DNA from: Corythucha ciliata
Lineage: Eukaryota > Arthropoda > Insecta > Hemiptera > Tingidae
Assembly: GCA_038030265.1 (NCBI GenBank)
Contig: CM075937.1
Coordinates: 41,706,198 to 41,770,197, forward strand
Reading direction: 5' to 3'
Length of the DNA: 64,000 nt
Shown: positions 53,140-63,560 of the stretch, in pieces
How positions within the stretch are numbered: position 1 is the stretch's first letter
How the letters are laid out: each line of letters begins with the position of its first letter
Program-made: the position numbers and the translations under genes
The notes under the pieces: model-generated
The model's input: the letters and a program-made list of their open reading frames with translations, nothing else
What the model was told of the DNA's origin: nothing
The model's database searches: none

Positions 53140-53250
53140 GGTGGTGTTTGTACAACAAACCGCACATCAACCAATACGCTCGAATGGTGAGGGTGTGAAT
53201 TTCCCTACTCCATCCTGCGTATGCGGCCAGGGGCCTTAGTATGAACGGTC
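53140..53250 (+). mobile_element. Fragment of the tRNA-derived SINE
   Basis: ACAACAAACCGCACATCAACC, followed by GGGTGTGAA and GCGTATG at matching spacing, corresponds to the body of the SINE at 14788-15085. The tRNA-like head is missing. Confidence 0.55.
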
Positions 53251-53526
53251 GGGGAAAAGCCGCATGCAGGATCCAAGAACGCCGAATAAGAAATAACATA
53301 TCCCGCCATAGCAATCACGTCTATCGGCATTTTCGCATGAGTTTGTACTAAGGCTCCAGATGAGGCAAACAAATTCCTCAATATCGACAGTGATTGAATA
53401 CGGCTAGGTTCGAGGCCGGGATTCTGGTCGAAGGACACCATTAATACTAAAATACTAAATTACTTCTATTTTTATACATGACAGGGAACACTTTTAAACT
53501 TCATCTTTATTGTCCAACCTATCTAA

Positions 53527-53729
53527 AGCCGGTAATACACTTGAGCCGAGGCAGACCGCGCACCGAACGAGGCAAGCCGAGGCGCGCTAGTGTGTATTGG
53601 CTTTTTTCCGAGCAGCGAACAGGCTCTGCCTGCCTCATGCGCTGTGCGGCCTGAGCCATCGACTGTCGGTATATCCTCGGCAGCCTCGTTCTGTGTGCGG
53701 TCTGCCTCGGCTCGAGTGTATTCCCGGCT
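53527..53729. mobile_element. 203-bp MITE with ~50-bp inverted arms
   Basis: Ends AGCCGGTAATACACTTGAGC and, inward from the right, AGCCGGGAATACACTCGAGC continue with CGAGGCAGACCGC and GAACGAGGC. Flanks are TAA on the left and TGA on the right, an imperfect 3-bp duplication. Apparent reading frames on both strands are palindrome artefacts. Confidence 0.82.
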
Positions 53730-54165
53730 TGAGATCTGCTCGTGAGCGTGATTGTTGCGGGCTCCAGGGAAGCCCTTCCTTGCTCCCTCATGAAGCTTAC
53801 TGGTCGTTTCTCACTGATACACATAATAAACTCGCCCTTCACTGCGCTGAGTGTGTCTGTACTGAATACACGGGGCTTCACGTGGTACTTATCAATTAAC
53901 TGGGCCTTAAAACGGTACATAAGGCCTAAGAAACGACTCCGCCAAATTATATCGCTTTTAAAAAAATTTCCAGGCACTTATTTTGGCTTTTCATTCATTT
54001 TTTGCTTGATCTACAAAGAAATTCCAAGGAAGAAACCATGGGAGGGGATGCTTCATATGTGAAGTTTGGTCCCTCATTATTTTTTTTACTCCCGTGACGT
54101 CAATTTTGACAAAAATTTCCTTAGTTACGAGCATACCTCTGTAAGTCTATTTACCTTGTTGTTAA

Positions 54166-54302
54166 AGGCCCGTTCACAAGCTCTATGTTTGCGTTGTGTG
54201 GTGTCTACGCAACCTATCAAAATGCTTCATTTTTCGAGGGAATACATTTGTTTGGTTGCGTAGACTCCACACAACGCCAACATAGAGCTTGTGAACGGGC
54301 CT
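54166..54302. mobile_element. 137-bp MITE, TSD TAA, upstream of LARS2
   Basis: Near-perfect arms of about 50 bp (AGGCCCGTTCACAAGCTC..) are flanked by TAA (54163-54165 and 54303-54305). It lies about 480 bp before the LARS2 start codon. Confidence 0.9.
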
Positions 54303-54305
54303 TAA

Positions 54306-54785
54306 GGGTTGAAATTGATTACCGTGACGACCAACTTTTGTGGTGTTTTGGGGAAAATTGTGAATTACATCACCTTGTTTATTTTTGACGTGAAAGCCAG
54401 TTTTTTTTTCGTGTCACTGGAAACGTGGACTACACAGTCATATACCTACAAGGTAGTCATATACCTTACAAAAATCTTAATCTCAGTCGCTCAAATTATG
54501 GAAATAAGAAAATTTTTAATAACAACTCTAGTGCTGTTTTATCCACAGTGAATGGATTTCTGTAATCCTAACCTTCCCCCGTCGATGTGTTTACTGTTAT
54601 ATCCGCCAGGGTCGTAGCTGTCTCCTGCGCGCAACGCCACCTATCGCCATCCCATCTCAAAGAACTAAAGAAGCTCGTGTGTGCTGTGATAAGAGATTAC
54701 GATTATTTTTGTGTACGGCAGCTATTTCCTTGCGGTGTTTTTCTGGTTTTTACGCAATTTGAGCTGTTAAAGTGTGTTCGTCGCC
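54306..54785 (+). other. Probable LARS2 promoter and 5' leader
   Basis: No other gene is seen between the MITE and LARS2. No TATA box or other core promoter element is obvious. The leader close to the start is less AT-rich than its surroundings. Confidence 0.45.
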
Positions 54786-57347
54786 ATGATTTACCGGCCC
54801 AATGTCAAACTTCGAGTACGCCCCAAGCAACTTGAACACCTAATTCGACTGTCATCCTCGTTCAACACTACAAATTTCAACCTTGCAACCAAGTTGAACA
54901 TTGAAACCAAGTGGGCACCACTCGTCGATCGCCCAGTTAAATTCGACGATGCTAGCTCACTGGAGAAGTATTACGTCCTATCCATGTTCCCATACCCGTC
55001 TGGTAATCTCCACATGGGTCACGTTCGCGTCTATACCATCTCTGACACCGTTGCTCGATTTCACCGGTTGAACGGTAAGAACGTTCTCCACCCCATTGGA
55101 TTCGATTCGTTCGGCCTGCCGGCGGAAAACGCGGCGGTGGAAAACGGCGTCAACCCTCATGATTGGACCGAGCGAAACATACAGACAATGAGGAAACAAC
55201 TGAAAAGGCTAAAGTGTAGCTTTGACTGGGATCGCGAGATAACGACATCAAAGCCCGAGTATTACAAATTCACCCAACAGTTGTTTGTCATGTTGTTCAA
55301 CAAGGGGCTGGCCTACAGAAAGAAATCATTCGTCAATTGGGACCCGGTTGATAAAACTGTTCTGGCTGACGAGCAAGTTGACGCGAATGGACGATCTTGG
55401 CGTTCGGGAGCTTTGATTGAGAAGAAACTGCTTCATCAGTGGTTTATTCGGACGACTAAATACGCTCAGTCCCTTTGGAATGGCCTCAACGATCCTGATC
55501 TGAAAGATTGGCGTGACATCATTTTACTGCAGAAACATTGGATTGGTGAGTGTGACGGTGCTGAGTTTGATTTTCCTATTTTCCAGGATGAGAATCAAAT
55601 CGGTTTGGAACGCATTTGGGTGAGGCACCCGGAGCATATCAGCAAGGCGGCTTTTGTGGCTTTTAATGACAATAGTATCATGAAAACCTATTTAGGGAGC
55701 GAATTTCACCGCTTTTATACCATAAACCCATTCACGAATAAAAGGTTACCTATATTCTTCGTGAATGAGTTAAAATACCCTACTGGCTGTGATGTTAAGC
55801 TTGGTATCCCAAGTAAATGTGAGACTGATGAGGCATTCGCAATAGCCAACCAACTCAAATTTGATCCTATGCCGTCAAATGAGAATTTCGAAGAAAGATA
55901 CAGGATTTGTAAATTAGCTATAGAAGGTAAAATTGGGGGCTACTTGAAAAGTTCCAAGCTGAGGGACTGGCTCATATCAAGGCAAAGGTATTGGGGAACG
56001 CCGATTCCTATAATTCATTGTCCTGATTGTGGAAGCGTGCCTGTTCCCATCAACGAGTTACCTGTCATGCTGCCTAAACGTGAACATTTAGAAGACTTCA
56101 AGAAAACTCACTGCCCCAATTGTGGACATTCTGCTACTAGAGAAACCGACACAATGGATACATTTGTCGACTCTTCGTGGTACTATCTGAGATATACTGA
56201 TCCTAGAAACATCAAAGAGCCATTCTCGAAGGAGAAACTCGACAAACTGATGCCTGTTGATTTGTATATTGGTGGTAAAGAACATGCTACACTACACTTG
56301 TACTATGCTCGTTTTGTATCTCATTTCCTCCATGATATGGGCTACTTGAATTCTCCAGAGCCTTTCCAAAGGCTCCTCGTCCAGGGTATGGTTCTGGGTC
56401 GAACTTACTATCAAAAAAAGACTGGAAAATGCCTGAAGGCGAGCCAAATTTCCATCAAAGACGGCCAACCCGTCGAAATGTCAACAGGAGCTCCCGTCGA
56501 AGAAAAATGGGAAAAAATGTCCAAGTCAAAACACAATGGCGTTGAACCAAGCGACATGTTCGACAGTTACGGCGTCGACACAACTCGACTCCTTATTCTC
56601 GCCGAAGTCGCGCCAACTTCGAACCGTCAATGGAAAACCGAAGCGTTCGACGGTGTTCTCAACTTTCAGAACCGTCTCTGGCAAATAGTTACGCAATTTC
56701 GTGAGATACGCTCCTGTTCAGAACTCGCGCCACTTTCCACGAACGACCTCGCTGAACAGAACGCGCTACTGTTCGATTCGAGAAATCAAAACGTCAAGGG
56801 TGCCACATTCAACTACGGTATTTCGTATCAGTTGAGCGTGGCGCTGACTAAACTCCAGAGTCTGGTCAAAACACTCAGAAAGTGTCCACCGCAAGTTAAA
56901 GCGCAAAGCCGTGAATTTGAAAAAACTCTCGGCGCTCTCATTATCATGATAGCTCCCATGGCGCCGCATTTTGCGTCCGAGCTGTGGCATCTGTTCACTT
57001 CAGCGCCTCGACGGATCGACACGACGAACGATGTCTTCAGATGGGAAGGATCAGTTCTGGAACAAAAATGGCCTGACGTTGATGATTCGTACGAGTTGGA
57101 TATATGTCTAAAAGTGAATAATGCTGTGAAGGAACGTATCAAAATGCCCTACGGACGAATAGTAACACTGAAAGACAGCGAAGTGTTTGATCTGGCCATG
57201 GGTCAAAAGAAAGTTATTGACTTTATTAGTGGTCGTGACATTTTAGAATATGAATACCAACTAGTGGATAAATATCAAGGGATTCTAAATATCATTATTG
57301 ATTATTTACAGCCAAAGAAGTTGGATACTAGTCAAAGTCAAGTGTAA
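54786..57347 (+). CDS. LARS2: Mitochondrial leucyl-tRNA synthetase
   Basis: This enzyme charges mitochondrial tRNA-Leu with leucine in the matrix. The frame gives 853 residues from the ATG at 54786 (GTCGCCATGA, a good Kozak context) to TAA 57345-57347. The N-terminus (about 1-35) has Arg, Lys and Ser and no acidic residue except E17, fitting a mitochondrial presequence. The class I HIGH motif is HMGH at 76-79 (PYPSGNLHMGH) and KMSKS is exact at 577-581. Zinc-type pairs CPDC (412-415) and CPNC (443-446) precede DTMDTFVDSSWYYLRY. An editing (CP1) domain of shorter, bacterial-like type and a C-terminal anticodon-binding helical domain follow. The length matches the bacterial/mitochondrial class. 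The coding region has no intron, stop or frameshift. It is convergent with YJU2. Confidence 0.97.
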   Translation: MIYRPNVKLRVRPKQLEHLIRLSSSFNTTNFNLATKLNIETKWAPLVDRPVKFDDASSLEKYYVLSMFPYPSGNLHMGHVRVYTISDTVARFHRLNGKNVLHPIGFDSFGLPAENAAVENGVNPHDWTERNIQTMRKQLKRLKCSFDWDREITTSKPEYYKFTQQLFVMLFNKGLAYRKKSFVNWDPVDKTVLADEQVDANGRSWRSGALIEKKLLHQWFIRTTKYAQSLWNGLNDPDLKDWRDIILLQKHWIGECDGAEFDFPIFQDENQIGLERIWVRHPEHISKAAFVAFNDNSIMKTYLGSEFHRFYTINPFTNKRLPIFFVNELKYPTGCDVKLGIPSKCETDEAFAIANQLKFDPMPSNENFEERYRICKLAIEGKIGGYLKSSKLRDWLISRQRYWGTPIPIIHCPDCGSVPVPINELPVMLPKREHLEDFKKTHCPNCGHSATRETDTMDTFVDSSWYYLRYTDPRNIKEPFSKEKLDKLMPVDLYIGGKEHATLHLYYARFVSHFLHDMGYLNSPEPFQRLLVQGMVLGRTYYQKKTGKCLKASQISIKDGQPVEMSTGAPVEEKWEKMSKSKHNGVEPSDMFDSYGVDTTRLLILAEVAPTSNRQWKTEAFDGVLNFQNRLWQIVTQFREIRSCSELAPLSTNDLAEQNALLFDSRNQNVKGATFNYGISYQLSVALTKLQSLVKTLRKCPPQVKAQSREFEKTLGALIIMIAPMAPHFASELWHLFTSAPRRIDTTNDVFRWEGSVLEQKWPDVDDSYELDICLKVNNAVKERIKMPYGRIVTLKDSEVFDLAMGQKKVIDFISGRDILEYEYQLVDKYQGILNIIIDYLQPKKLDTSQSQV

Positions 57348-57353
57348 AATTAC

Positions 57354-57359
57354 AATAAA
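57354..57359 (+). terminator. LARS2 polyadenylation signal
   Basis: AATAAA lies 7 bases after the stop codon, implying a very short 3' UTR unless another downstream signal is used. Confidence 0.7.
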
Positions 57360-57399
57360 ATGTACAAATTTCCTTTCCACTTATTCCCTTACGACGGTA

Positions 57400-57405
57400 T
57401 TTAAT
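57400..57405 (-). terminator. Likely YJU2 polyadenylation signal
   Basis: ATTAAA on the minus strand lies about 64 bases past the YJU2 stop. It is a common variant signal, and no AATAAA was seen nearer. Confidence 0.55.
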
Positions 57406-57468
57406 ACGTAGAGAAAGCGCGTCAAGGCACGTCTTTCCTTAGCGATTTGAACAAAAATAGTTGAAACT

Positions 57469-60400
57469 CTAGGATGAGTCACTCTCACTTCCAGAATACG
57501 ACCCCAACATTGCCAACGCGTTCACATTTTTCGCCAGTGCTGGCTCATTCGTTGGCTTTGACACAGGCACCGAAGGTGCTGCAGGAGCGGGCATCTCCTC
57601 AGCTGACGATTTTGTCCTCACCAATCCCGTCAACGGCCTTTTCATAACACCGATACTCTTATTAACGACGGGAGTCACTTTTAACGGCTCTGCCTTTGTA
57701 GCCATTAACGGAGTTTCGTCTTTCTGCGATGTCGACGCTTCAGCGTCATTAACGGGTTGCGATTTTCGTTTTTTCTTTTTCGGACCATCCTCACTGAGGA
57801 TTTCCTCCTTCAGTACTGTTTTCTTCCCAAAAACCGACCTGAAAATGAAGAGGATCAAGTCTCGAAAATTGTTGGTTAGAAAAAAAAAAGTAGGTGGAGG
57901 GTTACTTGACAAAACGTTCGTCGTCCTCTTCCTGCATTTTCCTGATTCTCTCTTGAGCTTCCCTGGAATTATATTGCGACAACAAAGATTCATAGTCTAT
58001 ATTCTGTTGCCTTTTGTTTAAATCCTTCAATTCTTCTAGAGATTCGAGGATGTCCAGCTCATTTTTAGACTGCTGAGTTCTGTTTTCAAGTAGCTACAAA
58101 ACCAGAAGAGAAATAATTAGCGATGCTTTCGCGTTATGTTAAAACCCCCCGAACATTAAAAATCTCCCGATCAGACCACACGAATTTGTGTTTCTAATCT
58201 GTTGGTCATATTGATTAGAATGGGTCGAATTCGTAACAAAACCTACTCCCATTTCTACATAAAAATGTTGTTTATTCGTACCTTCATGGGATTCGACGCT
58301 TCCTCCTCCCGTCTTTCTTCTTCCTCCCGTTCGGCTTGTTCTTCGGCCAATTTCAAGGCCATAAAGTTCCTTGTCGCACCAGCCTCAATTTCATAATCCG
58401 TGTTTCTCGGGTCTGTCTTGAAGGATATTTCTTGTAGACATCTCGTGCACTGGAAAATAAATCGTTAGTTAGTTGAATTATTTCACCAAGTGATTGTGGG
58501 TTTGGCGCTGAAATCAGTGCCGGCCTTAGAAATTTAGCGCCCTAGGACGAATCTTTCACCAGCGCCCCTCCCCCTCGCCGCCGTTCAGAATAAACCACGA
58601 TTTAGCATTTTCTTCGCTTTAACCGCGAATTAGCCCTATACAAACCGTACAGCGCTTCTCGATTTCATCGGTGAATTAGCTATTTGTCTCTATTTTAGCT
58701 GTAAATAAGCGATTTGTCTTCATTTTAGCCGGGAATTAGCGATTTGTCTCCGTTTTAGCTGTGAATAAGCGATTTGTCTTCATCTTAGCCGTGAATTTGC
58801 GATTTTTCTCCATTTAATTAGTGAATTAGCGATTTTTCTTAATTTGTGCCGTAAAATAGAGTTTTTTCCTAATTTGCCACAAAGTTGCTTCCGGAAACCG
58901 CGGCTTGCCATTGTATCATTTTTTTTTTCCAAATTAAACCCCCAATCAGCTATTTCTCTTGATTTTAGCCGAAAATTAGCGTTTTTCCTAATTTAAGCCT
59001 CTAATTATGGATTTTTCTACATTTCAGCCACGAGTTAGAGCGATATTGGCTCCTCGGAATGGAACACAATGCAGGTGATCAGCAAAGAGTATAGCTGAAT
59101 AATCGATTTAGCCCACAAAAGCGCTATTCTGAAGGCTCAAATTAAGAAAAATTGCGCCTTCTGTGGAAGGGGGGGATTTTGCGACTAAAATTGACAAAGT
59201 ACGCTGATCCCCAGTTTTTTAGGTCTTTACGCCGATAGAGATGCGAAGGCGCACTAGTGTGACGTTCTGCACGCACGCTGCAAAAAGTCGGGAAAAAGCG
59301 CTAATATTCGTGGCTAAAACTTTGAAAAAGCGTTCATTCGCGGTATCTCGATGAAAGTTCCAGAACAAAATTGATTTTAAAAAATGATTGATTCGCGGTG
59401 TATAGATCTGTCACTTTATGGCTAAAATGGAGAAAAAACCAATAATTTGCTGTGCTGTGGAAAAATTTATGCCTCGGTTTTTGCTTTTCTGCAAGCGCAA
59501 AATGCAAAAAAAAAGCAAAAAAAAAACGCTAGTTCAAAGCTATAAAAGTGAGAAAAAAAAAAAAAATTGAAAAAGGTAAACAAACAAACAAAAAACGCAG
59601 AGAAAATGGCAAACTCGTTAGAGAAATTGCAAAAGATCGACCATTCGTGATTACAAAAATTGAAAAGCCGTAGCTAAATGTGCAAAAAACGGTAATTCAC
59701 GACTGAAATTTAGAAGAATGGCTAATTAGCAGCTAAAATGGGGACAAACGCTAATCCACGACACAAATTCATTGAGAAAATCACTAATTAAATAACTGCT
59801 AAAATTGAGAAAAATCGCTAAGTCATAAACGCGGCAATTAGCGGCTAAAATTAGGAGAATATAATTCGAGGACAAAACTGAAATGAATCAATAACTTTGA
59901 TTCGCGGCTAAAATTGAAAAAAAATCGCTAATTCATGGTTGAAATTGGAGACAAAATTCTAATTCGCGGATAAAAATGAATAAAGAATCGGCTAATTGAC
60001 GGGTACAATTTAAAAATGCTAATTAACGCCTAAAATTTAGTGAAACGCGACTAAAAAAACATTAATCCATAGCTAAGAGTGAAAAAAAAAAAAAAAATAA
60101 TGCGGGACAAAAATAGTTCATACACCGCTAATTTGCGAGCACTATTGAGAAATATCACTGATAAGCGCGGCTGAAATTAATAAAAACACTAATTTGCTAT
60201 TAAAAGTGGGAAAAATTAAATTTGGGAAAAAGGTAATCAATCTATGACTGATTTCAAGACAGTACGTGTTTGTATATTTGTGTAAAAAATTATTAATTTG
60301 CTGCAAAAATTGAGGAAACTTCGAATTAGTGCCAAAAATTGAGAAAAATTGCTAACACGGGTTAAAAACGCTACATCGCCGCTAAAATTGAGAGAAAGTG

Positions 60401-62220
60401 ATAATCCACGGCTAAAAAAATGCCGATTTTACTTCTTAGGCTGTAATTGGAAATACAAATATACCAATCCGTAGCATTTGAATGTTACTTCGGGCTACAA
60501 CTTGGAACGTTTGTAAAGGTAGCTAACGATACCGGAGTACCCGTGACAGTCGCGGTTTGGCAAATTTTGTTCCGCGTCCCGGGACACAATTTGTCCCGAA
60601 TTCTGCTGTACATTTCTATAAATAAAAAGAATTGACATTGGGCATGTAATCCGCGAGTCCTATTTGTTTGATCAGTCGATACTTCTTTTAAAACTGTACG
60701 TGTCGGGCCAACTTGTCGCAATCTGGACGATGAACGTGATCATTTGTTCAGTGCCACAAAACGTACAAAACTTTGTTTGTTTGTTTACGTCTGCTAACCC
60801 AAAATCTTCATGTGTATACTGTGAACAAACTGAAGAACACTTTGTGCATGAAACTTCTTCTTCTTTCGGCGTTTGGTCTCTTTGGGTTCAAGGTTTCTTT
60901 GGTTATACTTTCTGTGATCAGGCCATGTTGTGGTAAGAGAGTGTTTGTGATTCGAGCTTCTTGGGAACTTGGATTTTGTGGTTAGAAAATTTTGTGGTTA
61001 TTGGTTCATTTTGTCGTTAGAGCGCTTTGCGGCAGGATCATTTTGTGGTTGGAGCAATTTGCGGATGGAACGTTTTGTGTTAGAGCATTTTGTGGTCAAG
61101 TGCTTTTTGTGGTTAGAGCTTTTTGTGGTTGAAGCATTTTGTGGTCAGAGCTTTTTGTGGTTAGAGGTTTTTGTGGTTAAAGCGTTTTGTTATAGCGTAT
61201 TTCTGGGAACCAATTTTGTGGTTAGAGGACTTTGTTTTTGGAACATTTTGTGTTCAGAGCATTTTTTGGTAGGAACATTTTGTGGTTAGTGCACTTTTGG
61301 TGAGCGGTTTTTGTGCTTAGAGGTTGCTGCTTTCTGTGATTCACACTTTTAGGTCAGATATTCTTGTGGTTAGAGCTTTTTAATGTTCGATCTTCTTAGC
61401 GATGCAGCTTTTGGTATTTTGGACTATTAGGGGTTCAAGTTTTTGTGGTTCAATCTGTCTACGGTTAGAACTTTTGTCGTCATTGCTTCTAGTGGTTAGT
61501 GATTTTTGTGATTCGAGTGTTTTATGTTACAGCATTATGTGGTCAGTATATTTTACGGTTACAGCTTTATCTTTCGGTTCGTGATGTTTGGGCTTTTTAT
61601 GGTTAGAGGACAGGGTGGTCAGAGCTATTGAGATTAGCAGAACCAAGCTAACGAAACCCGGCGATACATTTATATTTTGATAAGGGGGGGGGGGGCGAAA
61701 CCCACAAACTTGCTTTTGTCGCTTGCAAAACCCACAGAATCGGTTGTTTAGCCAACCAATTAGAGAGGAGAGCTCCTTGGGCCATTGCCCCTCCCTGGAC
61801 CTCTTGACAGTAACTGTGACTAAGGACCAATCTTTCTCAAGTCTTACTTTGATATAAAAGCGAAAGATCCTGATGCCCAGATAGTCCTGGCCTTCGACGT
61901 CCTCTTTTTTCGCGTTGAATTTCTTCCCCTTGTAAATGTATTCCCCACAAGTGGCACACCTGCAACAAGTCACAACAAATTACAGGGAGATGAACAGAAG
62001 GAGAAGGCCATCCATTTTTAGGGGGTACGAACCTCATGTTAAATGGAGCCATCAAGCGGACGGTGAACTGCCTGTTTTTCGCACATTTCATACGAGGGAT
62101 TTTGGACGGATCAAAATCCGGGGGGTAGTATTTCTGTGAAACACAAAAAATTGCTTAAGAGCGTTGAAATGGAAACGAATGGGATAATATACTTACGTTT
62201 AACACTTTTCTTTCAGACAT
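57469..62220 (-). CDS. YJU2: YJU2/CCDC94 splicing factor, six coding exons
   Basis: Exons on the minus strand are 62220-62197, 62133-62033, 61959-61848, 58449-58282, 58093-57906 and 57838-57469. Every intron is GT..AG and phases agree, giving 963 bases, 320 residues plus TAG, matching the ~323 residues of the human protein. The N-terminus is [20 protein letters not shown], followed by a zinc-binding core with [11 protein letters not shown] and CTRCLQEI (four cysteines from exons 3 and 4). An acidic/arginine-rich coiled coil spans exons 4-5 ([15 protein letters not shown]). A basic KKKKRK nuclear-localisation-like stretch precedes a low-complexity Ser/Pro tail in exon 6. YJU2 joins the spliceosome with the NineTeen complex and promotes branching, the first catalytic step, in the nucleus. 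Introns 1, 2, 4 and 5 are 63-188 bp; intron 3 is 3.4 kb and filled with repeats. Confidence 0.97.
58515..60430. repeat. Filler-repeat blocks in both orientations inside YJU2 intron 3
   Basis: A hAT-like leading end CAGTGCCGGCCTTAGAAATT at 58515 is followed by inverted-orientation units (58590-59050) and then direct-orientation units (59280-60430). The two blocks could pair with each other in the intron RNA. The right end of the element was not identified. Confidence 0.75.
60965..61600. repeat. Degenerate minisatellite in YJU2 intron 3
   Basis: Units close to TTTTGTGGTTAGAGCA, about 17-20 bp, recur more than 20 times with point changes. Reading frames through it are products of the repeat. 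Confidence 0.88.
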
Positions 62221-62544
62221 TTTTCGTAAGAACTGAGCTCTTTTAGTTTTAACAACAAATAATAAATTGACCCAACGCAATCAAACGTTTTTATCTCAAG
62301 AGCTTTTATCAAAAATCAGAGCGAGGCTTTCGTTACGTGTGACGACAATAGCGGTCCAAAAAGTTGGTGTCTGGGTAGAGCTAAAAAAAAATCGTGTCCT
62401 CCTAAAGAAAAAAGCAATCATTCTTCGACGAATTTTATGAAATTTCCAAAACCCTTGCCATGAAAGCCCAAAATGTTCCCCTCAGGGCTCATCTCATAGA
62501 AATTGACTGTATCTTCAAAAGTTGCTCTCGCTGAAAGAGTACGC
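62221..62544. other. Upstream of YJU2: 5' UTR and promoter candidate
   Basis: No other gene is seen. The region is AT-rich, and no definite core promoter element was recognised. Confidence 0.45.
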
Positions 62545-63560
62545 GCGTACGCATTCTGGATGAGCAGAGGAGGATCATAAGATTTGCCGCCAGTATAGGC
62601 ACGAGAACTTGGGCTTCCCTTATATTTTTGAGGAGGGATTAATTTCCTTTTTCTTATTATTCATATCTACTATTTTTTTTTTTGTGCTTATCTATATTTC
62701 TGGAGAAAATCCCTTAACAAGGCTTAATTCCATGTTAATGCAATCGGGCTATTGTTTCAATCAAAAGGCGACAGTTGACATAAGATTTATCCATTTATTA
62801 ATCAATAAGCGAATGATGAAACCAAAAAAAAAAAAAAAAAACAGGGACCGGAGCTCTCAGTAAATATAACTGGTGAATTTTTGAAATGCTGTGAACTTGT
62901 GATAGGCACCAATAATAGGATATAAAAATATTAAGTTTTGCAGCTTCAATAGATCTGTGGTAACTTCAGGGTGCTCGAAAATCGTCGACATTTCGTTCTT
63001 TTTTCAGTTTTTGGCATATACATATCTTCCAAACTATAAGAACCTTTTTCAGCTAATATTGTCCTGAGCACGTTTGAAGTGTACCAAAGCGAGTAGTAAG
63101 TCAATCAAAAGCCGAGATACACACACCACACATGCACGTGAAAAATTGCTCATTTCTCCAAACACATTTGCCCTGCACTGGCTCCTAGACAACTCCCTCT
63201 TGGTGGGATCTCACCTTGGTGGTCTTTTCCGGACCACCTCTGAACCCGGAGGTTCATCCTAATGATTTGTCACCGATCTGTGGCAACTTGACAGGAATAA
63301 TTGGCAAACTTGGGCTTTTCGGTATTTCCTTACCAAAAAAGGGCTCCATTTGGATGTGGTTAATATACGACGAGCTCTCCTCGATTGTGAGCAGCGTTGC
63401 CAATTTGACGGATTTCATGTCAGATCTGACAGTTTTGGAAAGTGGCTGATGAGAAAAAATTCGGTCTAACGGGGTGACGGGTTTTTGTTACGGAATTTTG
63501 GAATCGCGCAATGATTTTTATTATTATAATTATAATTAGTATTTTAATAACATTAAGCTA
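62545..63560 (+). repeat. Dispersed repeat, copy B (uninterrupted)
   Basis: It is homologous to the reverse complement of 49255-50383. It contains GGCACGAGAACTTGGG, GAAAATCCCTTAACAAGGC, GAGCACGTTTGAAGTG, GAGATACACAC and AAAAGGGCTCCATTTGG in the same order. It ends near 63560 at AT-rich sequence. Small reading frames are not shared in frame between copies, so a coding role is unlikely. Confidence 0.85.

Noticed and set aside
53519..53977. Minus-strand 152-codon frame upstream of LARS2
   Set aside because: Much of it is the palindromic MITE at 53527-53729; there is no domain and no conserved exon structure.
54774..54785. LARS2 start at the GTG at 54774
   Set aside because: Nuclear genes use ATG; the ATG at 54786 has a good context and gives a normal presequence.
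61027..61289. Cysteine-, phenylalanine- and valine-rich frames of 60-106 codons
   Set aside because: They are translations of the TTTTGTGGTTAGAGCA minisatellite within a YJU2 intron.
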